This document shows, in pieces, positions 25,910 to 33,378 of a stretch of DNA of 64,000 bases; the stretch's first letter is position 1, and each line of letters starts with the position of its first letter. The DNA is from Vacuolonema iberomarrocanum LEGE 07170. GTDB lineage: Bacteria; Cyanobacteriota; Cyanobacteriia; Elainellales; Elainellaceae. Location: NCBI GenBank assembly GCA_015207365.1, contig JADEXA010000003.1, positions 1 through 64,000 of the forward strand. Direction: 5' to 3'. Both the position numbers and the translations under genes were made by a program. The notes beneath the pieces were generated by a model. The model did not search any database and was not told the DNA's origin. It was given only the letters and a program-made list of their open reading frames with translations.

Positions 25910-26696
25910 TCTGACAAGGATAGTCAAAAAACTCTTTGGGAGATAAGCCAGTGAATTCTCTGAAATCATGAATTAAATGAGATAGATCGAAGTATCCAGC
26001 TTTATAGGTCAGCTTTGTTAAAGATTCGACCTCTTCAAAGCATTTGATGGTGGTATTGAATCTAATGATACGGCCAAATTTTTTCGGTGATATCCCGATA
26101 TTTCTTAAAAATATTCTCTCTAATTGTCGTTTGCTTATATTTAGCTCATTGGCTACTTCACTTACAGTCAACTGACCATTGGCTTTGGTAAGAATATTAA
26201 CAGCTTCCCTAGTAATAGAGAAATCGTTATGTATAGACAATCTACTCAGTAAAAATTGTTCGATTAGTAGAATGCGCGGATAGGTGCTGTTGACTTCAAC
26301 AATACGTTCCTGAAGTTCTTTTGTTTTTGTTGATACGACATTGTCTAGCGGAATACTTTGATTGGTGAATTCACTCACTGAGTTGGGAAAGAAAGCTCTG
26401 AGGGCATAAGGATATAGTACAACGGCAATCATTCCTACTGAGCCAGGTGCTGTAACGATGTCTTTGTATTCTGTTTGTGGTCCATCAATCAAGCATTGGG
26501 GTTGAATGGAGCTTTGGTTCTGGTTGCTAATTTCTGTAAATGGAGTTCTGTAGTGAAATATGATTTGCAGCTCGCCGGAGGGAATCACTCTTTCCGTGTG
26601 GGTGGTTTGTGAGTTTGAGTTGAGTTCAAGCTGCCAATAGTATTTGACAAAATCTGATAAGTAATGATTCGGCTTATACGTATTAAATGTTAACAA
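25905..26696 (-). CDS. AraC-family transcription regulator
   Basis: 263 residues. The N-terminal half (FVKYYWQLEL near 17-26, ERVIPSGELQIIFHY) is the ligand-sensing type found in many small AraC regulators with a YWxL motif. The C-terminal 100 residues carry two helix-turn-helix motifs (LTVSEVANELNISKRQLERIF and LTKLTYKAGYFDLSHLIHDFREFTGLSP). Target unknown; the M28 gene downstream on the same strand, across the palindromic element, is a possible one. AT-rich and without HIP1 octamers, like its neighbour. Its stop codon lies within the palindromic element. Confidence 0.9.
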   Translation of the reverse strand: MLTFNTYKPNHYLSDFVKYYWQLELNSNSQTTHTERVIPSGELQIIFHYRTPFTEISNQNQSSIQPQCLIDGPQTEYKDIVTAPGSVGMIAVVLYPYALRAFFPNSVSEFTNQSIPLDNVVSTKTKELQERIVEVNSTYPRILLIEQFLLSRLSIHNDFSITREAVNILTKANGQLTVSEVANELNISKRQLERIFLRNIGISPKKFGRIIRFNTTIKCFEEVESLTKLTYKAGYFDLSHLIHDFREFTGLSPKEFFDYPCQI

Positions 26697-26933
26697 TGCC
26701 TTTACCTCCGTTTGTTCAAAAGATGAACTCGACGGTCTCTCGAATGGTTGCCAATTTGCCCTGTACTTAGGCTCAAGACGCCTGATGGCGATCGCTATAA
26801 CGGATGAATGTTTTCTCTACGGTTCTGATGCATCGAATACCTGTTGTGCTGTTAGGGATACATTAGGAAATGATCGTGATACCAGGCGATCGCCCTCTCG
26901 AAATTTTTGGATATGATATTCATCGCCGATCAA

Positions 26934-27059
26934 TTAATAGATCGAAATAGTGGGTTGTTTTGAGGTACCAATATAACGAACACCGCCCAGCCCCAGGTCA
27001 TTAACAATCCAATATTCAGGAATCCCTAGCGCTTCGTAATCCACAAGCTTGTTGAACAT
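26934..27059 (-). pseudogene. Uma2-family gene fragment
   Basis: Read on the - strand, about 38 codons give KLVDYEALGIPEYWIVNDLG, then GGVRYIGTSKQPTISIY and stop. This is the highly conserved C-terminal segment of cyanobacterial Uma2 (DUF820) proteins. No upstream domain is present in any frame, so it is a remnant. Confidence 0.7.
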
Positions 27060-27142
27060 CAAAGGCGAAAAGCTGGAGGGCACCAGCCGTTTCCATCTCG
27101 ATAAATTGGTATTGACTTGTAACGATCTCTCCCATTTTACAA

Positions 27143-27256
27143 AGACTCAGGACTTACGCAAAACTTGCGTCATCCTGAGTGAATGCGTTGATATTGTGAC
27201 CGCGTCGCGGCCACAACATCAGCAAAGTGCGGAAGTCTTAAGACTTTCTCTTTTCA
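27143..27256. repeat. Degenerate palindromic element
   Basis: GACTCAGGACTTACGCAAAA begins the left end; an imperfect inner palindrome (GATATTGTGACCGCG at 27191-27205 against CGCGGCCACAACATC) fills the centre; TGCGGAAGTCTTAAGACTTT is at the right. The layout matches the other nested palindromes, with more mismatches. No gene supported here. Confidence 0.5.
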
Positions 27257-27380
27257 GGATGTTGTAGCAATGAAGCGATCGCCCCCTCCTAGAAAAGATG
27301 GATGAAAGACCCTGTAGGAATAACGAAGGGGGCAAGATTCTCGGCTACGCTGGAGATATTCACTCACGTGCTTGTCGTCC

Positions 27381-28655
27381 ATGACTCCTGAAGACCGCCA
27401 CCGAGCGATTGCCCAAACCCAACTGCTGCTTGAAACCGCAAACTACCCACCCGAGCGGAACGCAGACATGGCCTTCAACCTGGGACGGTTATTTGAGGAG
27501 GAGGGCAACTACGAAGCCGCATTGGCCAGCTATGAGCGGGTGCTTCAGTTCAACCCCGACTTTCACTCCGACGTTTGGTATGTCAAAGGCAACGTCTTGG
27601 CTCAGATGGACTCCTATACCGAGGCGCTCGATTGTTATGACCGATTTTTGCGCATCAACCCCGAAGATAGCAACGCCTGGATTGGTCGGGGCGACGCTCT
27701 CAGCAAGCTAGGGCGCTTGGACGAATCTGTGGCCAGCTACGATCGCGCCATTCAAACTCAACCTCGCTCAAATCCGCTCAAGTCATTCTGGGCTCGGTTG
27801 AGAGGGGCTGGCCAGATTCACGCCGTGGTAAAGGCTCTCAACTATGTTCCTTGGTATAGCCGAGGTAACTCATTGCTGGAACAAGGAAAGTTTAAGGCGG
27901 CGATCGCCAGCTACGACCAGGCCATCTCGTGTAATCCTAATGCTGATAATGCTTGGTATAACCGGGGATTTACCTTCTATAAATTGCAGCAGTATCAGAA
28001 GGCTTGCAAAAGCTATGAGCGGGCGATCGCCATCAAGCCCGATAAACTCGAAGCCTGGATTGCGTGGGGGGATGCCTTGACCCATATGAACGATCTTGAG
28101 GCGGCTTTAGCTATCTACGATCGAGCACTCACACACCTGCCCGATGCGGCTGAACTCTGGTTAGAGCGGAGCCATGTGTTGAATGACCTGAGGCGGTTTG
28201 AGGCGGCGATCGCTAGCTATGACCAAGCTCTGGCTCACGATGCCGATGTAGCAGAGGTCTTCTATAACCGAGGTAATATCTTTTTTGCGCTGCAGCAATT
28301 TGAAACGGCGATCGAAAACTATGATCGGGCGATCGCCCATGACCCAACCTCTGGATTTGCCTGGGATAATCGCAGCGCTGCACTGGTTAACCTGGGTCGT
28401 CTGTCGGAGGCTTTGGAGAGTGCCCTGCGATCGGTAGAGCTGCATCCCGACTACGAGAATAGCTTCTATAATCTAGCCTGTTGTCATAGTTTGCTGGGTC
28501 ACAATGATGATGCTCTGCAAGCGCTGGAACGCGCCATTGAACTGGAACCCAGTTATCGAACAATGGCTAAGGACGATGAAGACTTTGATCCACTGCGTTC
28601 CGATCCGAGGTTTGCGCAACTTGTGTCAAGCTCCTCAGGACAGGCCAAAAATTAA
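27381..28655 (+). CDS. TPR protein (cytoplasmic)
   Basis: About 424 residues from the ATG at 27381; a TTG three codons upstream is possible. It is almost entirely built of 34-residue TPRs (consensus AWxxRGxALxxLGRxxEAxxSYDRAIxxxP), roughly ten units from residue 25 to 405, with one irregular segment near 135-160 (SNPLKSFWARLRGAGQIHAV). No signal peptide or membrane helix. Such cyanobacterial proteins are generic protein-interaction scaffolds, so no specific function can be given. The gene has several HIP1 octamers, fitting the resident genome. Convergent with the next gene, 43 bp away. Confidence 0.9.
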   Translation: MTPEDRHRAIAQTQLLLETANYPPERNADMAFNLGRLFEEEGNYEAALASYERVLQFNPDFHSDVWYVKGNVLAQMDSYTEALDCYDRFLRINPEDSNAWIGRGDALSKLGRLDESVASYDRAIQTQPRSNPLKSFWARLRGAGQIHAVVKALNYVPWYSRGNSLLEQGKFKAAIASYDQAISCNPNADNAWYNRGFTFYKLQQYQKACKSYERAIAIKPDKLEAWIAWGDALTHMNDLEAALAIYDRALTHLPDAAELWLERSHVLNDLRRFEAAIASYDQALAHDADVAEVFYNRGNIFFALQQFETAIENYDRAIAHDPTSGFAWDNRSAALVNLGRLSEALESALRSVELHPDYENSFYNLACCHSLLGHNDDALQALERAIELEPSYRTMAKDDEDFDPLRSDPRFAQLVSSSSGQAKN

Positions 28656-28698
28656 ACTGAAGGCGATAAGTCTCCCCTCTTTGGCCCTGTCAAAGCGC

Positions 28699-29127
28699 CT
28701 ACAACCATGTTGCTTCAATTCCCCTAGCCCTAAAGTCTTGCAGGAGCTGTTCGTTCCCACTATAGAAAAGCGTGATCGTTTTCAAATTGGGTAGGAGCGC
28801 TGCATCATTTGCTGATTGGATGTCAAACCTATCGTCTTCACCATCCCAAAATGGGCAAAGTTGCAAATAAATTTCAGCCCCACCCTCCTGATAAAGTTCC
28901 TCGACATGGAGCAAGGCGGTGGCGGAAATCTCTAACCGCTCAAAGTATGCCTTGACTTCAGGAATAATTTGGTCGCCTTCCTCGTCGATATCGATTTGGC
29001 GAGCGTTATAGTTGCTCACAAAGGCATACACATCAAACGACGGCGTTAGCAAATTTTGCTCGTACATCAAAACCTGAACTACAGCCAGTTTGAAGTTAAA
29101 GCCTGAAAAGGCTACAGAATCAGTCAT
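28699..29127 (-). CDS. Small acidic protein, DUF6892-like
   Basis: 142 residues, acidic, no signal peptide. Landmarks: FNFKLAVVQVLMYEQNLLTP, IDIDEEGDQIIPEVKAYFERL, then LCPFWDGEDDRFDI and a terminal RARGIEATWL. This matches my recollection of an uncharacterised bacterial family (DUF6892) sometimes found beside toxin-immunity modules. No toxin gene is visible next to it, so an immunity role cannot be claimed. It stands between the TPR gene (convergent) and hypB on the same strand, 46 bp downstream of it in transcription terms. Confidence 0.6.
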   Translation of the reverse strand: MTDSVAFSGFNFKLAVVQVLMYEQNLLTPSFDVYAFVSNYNARQIDIDEEGDQIIPEVKAYFERLEISATALLHVEELYQEGGAEIYLQLCPFWDGEDDRFDIQSANDAALLPNLKTITLFYSGNEQLLQDFRARGIEATWL

Positions 29128-29173
29128 CTGAGTGGTTTCCCGACTGGGTTAAGGCTGCCTACAGTAGGTGCCG

Positions 29174-30142
29174 CTATGGTGAGACGGTGTCTGGGCGATC
29201 GCACACACTCCGCAACCAGCCGTACCATTTGGCCAAGCCTTCCCCTGAAACGGCGGATACTTGAAAGATTTTCAACTCCGGATTGACTTGACGGGCATAG
29301 GCGAGACAGCGCTCTACATCGAAGCTGACGTAGGGGAGCAGGTCGATCTTAGTCAGCACCATCACCTGGCTGGCGCGGAACATGTGGGGATACTTGATGG
29401 GTTTGTCTTCCCCTTCGGTGACTGATAGCATGGCGACTTTGGCCTTTTCACCCAGGTCAAACAACGCGGGACACACCAGATTACCCACATTCTCAATGAG
29501 CAAGAGAGAGTGGTTGGGTGGATTCAGGGCTTCCAGGCCGCGCTCTACCATGGAGGCTTCAAGATGGCAGCCCGTACCTGTGTTGACTTGAATCGTCGGA
29601 CAGCCGGTGGCGGCAATTCTTTCGGCATCCTGAGCGGTTTCCTGATCGCCTTCGATGACAGCTATGGGAATCTCGCTTTGCAAGTCTTGAATGGTTTTGA
29701 CCAGCAGTGTGGTTTTTCCAGCACCTGGTGAACTAACCAAATTCAGCGCGGTGATTTGCTGCCCTTTGAACCAGCCGCGATTTTGGGCGGCAATCAAGTC
29801 GTTCTTAGAAAGGATATTTTGCTCTAACGTCACGGTCGTGCCATGCACTTGACTATGGGCATGTGCCGAGGACTGTCCTTCTCCGTTGTGATGGTGATGG
29901 TGGTGCGTGTGGGTATGGGGCTTGTGATCTGTGTGGGTGCTGTGGGAATGGGTGGTATGGGAATGGGATGCCGAGTCGACATGGGTATGGGTCATCACCG
30001 TTCCATCAGCCAGGGTATGGGTGTGGGTCGCTGTCGACACTGCCTCAGCATGGGGATGCGAGTGGGTATGCTCGCTGTGGGTATGCTCCACGCGAGTTAC
30101 CCTTGCTTGAGCGCCATCGGAACAGCCACAAGTTACGCACAT
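29174..30142 (-). CDS. hypB: HypB, nickel-binding GTPase for [NiFe]-hydrogenase maturation
   Basis: 322 residues from the ATG at 30142, chosen because it gives the conserved MCVTCGC N-terminus and overlaps hypA by 10 bp; the longer frame is antisense-like extension. A His-rich domain spans about residues 20-100, with 27 His by my count, including six in a row. The GTPase domain has P-loop SSPGAGKTTL (137-146), GDQET and the nickel/zinc-site CH of TGCHLE. HypB, with HypA, inserts nickel into the hydrogenase large subunit using GTP; the His-rich part stores nickel. Last gene of the hyp operon. Confidence 0.97.
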   Translation of the reverse strand: MCVTCGCSDGAQARVTRVEHTHSEHTHSHPHAEAVSTATHTHTLADGTVMTHTHVDSASHSHTTHSHSTHTDHKPHTHTHHHHHHNGEGQSSAHAHSQVHGTTVTLEQNILSKNDLIAAQNRGWFKGQQITALNLVSSPGAGKTTLLVKTIQDLQSEIPIAVIEGDQETAQDAERIAATGCPTIQVNTGTGCHLEASMVERGLEALNPPNHSLLLIENVGNLVCPALFDLGEKAKVAMLSVTEGEDKPIKYPHMFRASQVMVLTKIDLLPYVSFDVERCLAYARQVNPELKIFQVSAVSGEGLAKWYGWLRSVCDRPDTVSP

Positions 30143-30474
30143 AACACCTCTGTCTCCAGTTCTTTGATGGTGAGTTCTTGACCTTGAATGATGTCGAGGC
30201 GGGTATTGCCGCAATCGCATACGCCAAAGGGCTGACTGAGCGCTATCTCGCGATCGCACACCCGACACTTGCCCAACCCCGGACGCTCCAAAATCTCTAG
30301 TGTTGCCCCTTCGAGCACCGTGCCTTGGGCACACACGTCGAAGCAAAACCGGATCGCTTCGGGCATGATGGCGGTGAGCTGGCCGATTTCCAAAGTGATG
30401 CGCTGTACTCTAGCACCGTTGGCATGTTCGGTGGCGATCGCCACAATGTTTTGGGTAATTCCTAGCTCATGCAT
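30133..30474 (-). CDS. hypA: HypA, nickel metallochaperone
   Basis: 113 residues. The start is the ATG at 30474, giving the canonical MHELGITQ N-terminus, where His2 binds nickel; a TTG two codons earlier is not needed. The structural zinc site has two CxxC pairs (CRVC and CDCGN region, about residues 73-92). The protein hands nickel to HypB and the hydrogenase large subunit. The ATG shares one base with the hypE stop (TAATG), so the two are translationally coupled, and the 3' end overlaps hypB by 10 bp. Confidence 0.96.
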   Translation of the reverse strand: MHELGITQNIVAIATEHANGARVQRITLEIGQLTAIMPEAIRFCFDVCAQGTVLEGATLEILERPGLGKCRVCDREIALSQPFGVCDCGNTRLDIIQGQELTIKELETEVLCA

Positions 30475-31538
30475 TAGCAAATCCTCGGTAGCTGATCGTC
30501 CACCAATCGGTCAATCACGCGCTCGGTGCCAAACGCGGTTTTGAGCGACACCCACTGACCCTCGGTGACTTGGCCGATGATTTGGCTCTGGGTGCCGCTG
30601 GGGTGCGATCGCATCGCCGCCAACACCTCTTCTGCTTGCTCTGGAGGAACCACGACGACGAGCTTGCCTTCATTGGCCAGGTAGAGTGGGTCTAATCCCA
30701 ATAGCTCACACAAGCCCTTGACCGCATCATCCACTGGAATCTGGTCTTCGATGAGCCGAATCCCAACCCGAGCGCTCTCAGCAAATTCATTCAGCACCGT
30801 CGCCAATCCGCCACGGGTAGCATCCCGCATCGCTTTGACTTCGGGGCAAACAGAAACGATGGCATCCACCAACCCATTCAGCGGCTGGCAATCACTTTGC
30901 AAATCCGTTTCCAACGACAATTCGCCTCGGGCGACCATGATCGTCGCGCCATGGTTACCAATCGGGCCGTTGACCAACACCACATCCCCCGGCTGAATAT
31001 GCACTGCCGCTGGAGTGACGCCCGTCCGCATCACCCCAATGCCTGCGGTGTTGATGAATATCTTGTCGGCTCCACCCCGGGGAACGACTTTGGTGTCTCC
31101 CGTGACGATCGCCACCCCCGCTTGTTTCGCGGCTGCCGCCATACTGGCCACCACTTGGCGCAAGGTTTGCATCGGCAACCCTTCTTCCAAAATCATGGCG
31201 CAGGTGAGATAACGTGGAATCGCTCCACTAACCGCCAAGTCGTTGACGGTACCGTTCACCGCTAGCGTGCCGATGTCTCCGCCGGGGAAGATGATGGGAT
31301 CGACCACAAAGGAATCGGTGGTGAAGGCGAGGCGATCGCCCTGAGCCGTCAATTCATCCAAAGGAATCCGTGCCTGGTCTTCTAGCGCATTGGCAGGGCC
31401 TTCTTGAAATGCCTGGACAAACAGGGCTTCAATCAAATCCTGCATGGCGCGACCCCCACTGCCATGAGCGAGAGTAATCGTTTTGTCGCGCAGCCGTGGC
31501 GGTTTTTTAGAGGTGGGTTTGTCGATTGAGAGCGTCAT
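30474..31538 (-). CDS. hypE: HypE, carbamoyl dehydratase making the cyanide ligand
   Basis: 354 residues. The PurM/SelD-like fold is visible: LAHGSGGRAMQDL near the N-terminus (ATP-binding Gly-rich loop), FTTDSFVVDPIIFPGGDIG, and VTGDTKVVPRGGADKIFINTAGIG. The protein ends in PRIC, where the terminal Cys accepts the carbamoyl group from HypF and is dehydrated to thiocyanate. All landmarks are intact. It is 25 bp downstream of hypD and coupled to hypA through TAATG. Confidence 0.97.
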   Translation of the reverse strand: MTLSIDKPTSKKPPRLRDKTITLAHGSGGRAMQDLIEALFVQAFQEGPANALEDQARIPLDELTAQGDRLAFTTDSFVVDPIIFPGGDIGTLAVNGTVNDLAVSGAIPRYLTCAMILEEGLPMQTLRQVVASMAAAAKQAGVAIVTGDTKVVPRGGADKIFINTAGIGVMRTGVTPAAVHIQPGDVVLVNGPIGNHGATIMVARGELSLETDLQSDCQPLNGLVDAIVSVCPEVKAMRDATRGGLATVLNEFAESARVGIRLIEDQIPVDDAVKGLCELLGLDPLYLANEGKLVVVVPPEQAEEVLAAMRSHPSGTQSQIIGQVTEGQWVSLKTAFGTERVIDRLVDDQLPRIC

Positions 31539-31563
31539 AAGGAAATAGGGTGAAGGGAATTAA

Positions 31564-32700
31564 TTAACGGCTAACGAGTTCGGGTGCAGTTTGGGCGCGG
31601 CCATACTTGTAATAAGCGGCGCAGGCTCCTTCGGAGGACACCATGCAGGCTCCGATGGGGTGTTCGGGGGTGCAGCCAGTGCCAAAGACTTTGCATTCCC
31701 AGGGCTTCTTCACACCTTTGAGGATCTCGCCACAGGCACAGGCTTTGTGGTCGGCGACCTGGCGGTGGGGCAGGGTGAATTTGGCTTCGGCATCGAAGTG
31801 GGCATAGTCAGGATGCATCTTGAAGCCTGATGCGGGGATGTCGCCGAGTCCACGCCATTCAAACTGTTCGCGCACGGTGAAGACTTTGGCCATCGCCTCT
31901 AGTGCGACCAGATTGCCTTGCTCTTGCACGAGGCGAGCGTATTGGTTTTCCACTTCGCAGCGGCCTTCAGCGAGTTGGCGCAATACCATCCACAACGACT
32001 GCAAAATATCCAGTGGTTCAAATCCGGAGATGGTGACGGGTTTGCGGTAGCGCTGGGCGATCACCTGATAGGGACGGGCACCGATGACCATGCTGACATG
32101 GCCGGGGCCAATGAAGCCGTCGAGTTGCAGGTCGGGGTTGCTGAGCAACGCTTCCAGGGCAGGCACGACCAGCACATGATTGCAGAAGAGGCTGAAGTTC
32201 TTAATGCCCTGGCGTTCTGCTTGTAACACCGTCAGAGCGGTACTGGGAGCCGTTGTTTCAAATCCAATCGCAAAGAAAACGATCTCTCGGTCCGGATGCT
32301 TTTGGGCGATCGCCAACGCATCTAAAGGCGAATAGACCATGCGAATGTCGGCACCTTCGGCTTTGGCCTGCAACAGGCTTTGTTTGGAGCCAGGAACGCG
32401 CATGACATCCCCAAAGGTGGCGAGAATCACGTTGGGGTTTTGGGCAAGGGCGATCGCATCATCCAACCGTCCCTTGGGCATGATGCACACCGGACAGCCA
32501 GGGCCGTGCACCAGCTCCACAGTGGAGGGTAGTAGGGATTCCAATCCGTACTTGAAGATCGAATGAGTATGACCACCGCACACTTCCATGATCTTGATGG
32601 GGCCTGGGCGTGACTGGGTTAGCTGTTGGCCGAGCACTTCGATCTGTTGCAGTAGCCCCTGCGCTTTTTGTGGATCGCGAAATTCTTGAACGTACTTCAT
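31564..32700 (-). CDS. hypD: HypD, FeS scaffold for Fe(CN)2CO assembly
   Basis: 378 residues from the ATG at 32700 (MKYVQEFRDP), the family's normal N-terminus; the 61-codon upstream extension is read from the G/C-tract repeat and is spurious. Landmarks are MEVCGGHTHSI with the catalytic Cys, GPGCPVC, GFETTAPS, and the [4Fe-4S]-binding region with CACGEILKG, CKVFGTGCTPEHPIGACMVSSEGACAAYYKY. HypD with HypC carries the iron and receives CN from HypE. The 192-bp spacer to hypC contains a repeat (32793-32868). Confidence 0.97.
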   Translation of the reverse strand: MKYVQEFRDPQKAQGLLQQIEVLGQQLTQSRPGPIKIMEVCGGHTHSIFKYGLESLLPSTVELVHGPGCPVCIMPKGRLDDAIALAQNPNVILATFGDVMRVPGSKQSLLQAKAEGADIRMVYSPLDALAIAQKHPDREIVFFAIGFETTAPSTALTVLQAERQGIKNFSLFCNHVLVVPALEALLSNPDLQLDGFIGPGHVSMVIGARPYQVIAQRYRKPVTISGFEPLDILQSLWMVLRQLAEGRCEVENQYARLVQEQGNLVALEAMAKVFTVREQFEWRGLGDIPASGFKMHPDYAHFDAEAKFTLPHRQVADHKACACGEILKGVKKPWECKVFGTGCTPEHPIGACMVSSEGACAAYYKYGRAQTAPELVSR

Positions 32701-32792
32701 TACCCTCTTCCCTTCGTAATTTTCTGCAATCGGTTTCTTTAATGCGTTTGAGATAGTTTGAAGTGATTTTTTTGTAATGTTTTGGTAGTGGA

Positions 32793-32868
32793 GATCCTCC
32801 CCAACCCCCCTTAAAAAGGGGGGAGTCGGATCGGAAGTCCCCCTTTTTAAGGGGGATTTAGGGGGATC
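32793..32868. repeat. G/C-tract palindromic repeat, copy 3 (hypC-hypD spacer)
   Basis: Starts GATCCTCCCCAACCCCCC and ends AAGGGGGATTTAGGGGGATC. It has the two-lobed structure (CCCCCCTTAAAAAGGGGGG, then CCCCCTTTTTAAGGGGG) of a repeat common in cyanobacteria. The same family sits in frame in both CHAT genes (2369-2444, 5623-5698). Confidence 0.88.
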
Positions 32869-32892
32869 CCACAGGGGATTCAAATTGCTCCA

Positions 32893-33156
32893 TTAAATGG
32901 GTGCTAACGACTCATGCACCTCTGCCATTTCTGCTAGCAAATCCAGCGTGATTTGAGCTTCTTCGGGGTCGATGCGATTCATGGCAAACCCCACATGAAC
33001 CAAGACCCAATCGCCTACACAGCTTTCAACTGGATGTTCCTCATCCACAATGCAGGCAATGTTCACCTGCCGCCGCACGCCGCTAACATCGACGGTTGCT
33101 AGCTTCTGGGCAGCATCTGTTATGTCTAAAATTTGTCCTGGAATCCCTAAACACAT
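32893..33156 (-). CDS. hypC: HypC, hydrogenase maturation chaperone
   Basis: 87 residues with the invariant MCLGIPGQI start; Cys2 is the functional residue, binding iron with HypD and then contacting the immature large subunit. The mid-part VGDWVLVHVGFAMNRIDPEEA is the standard HypC/HupF beta-barrel signature. Its neighbours on the same strand are hypF upstream (222 bp) and hypD downstream. No second HypC/HupF paralogue is seen in the window. Confidence 0.97.
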   Translation of the reverse strand: MCLGIPGQILDITDAAQKLATVDVSGVRRQVNIACIVDEEHPVESCVGDWVLVHVGFAMNRIDPEEAQITLDLLAEMAEVHESLAPI

Positions 33157-33378
33157 CGATTCAGTATCCTTCTCTCAAGGGTTAAGCAACAACATGACGT
33201 TGGCAATGATCGGCAATTTTAGTTAGTAATCCTCCATCTTAAGGATGGCTCTTGAATCCCTAATTTCGTGGATCTAACGTCTTTTTCTTAAGGGTTGGTC
33301 AATAAAAGTTTGGAATTCTGCCTAACATAATCCTGCCTAATATTTGTAACACCAACGCAAGACCTGCGAGGGGCATGC

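Noticed and set aside
28699..29127. Immunity protein of a toxin-antitoxin pair
   Set aside because: No toxin-like gene adjoins it; neighbours are a TPR gene and hypB.
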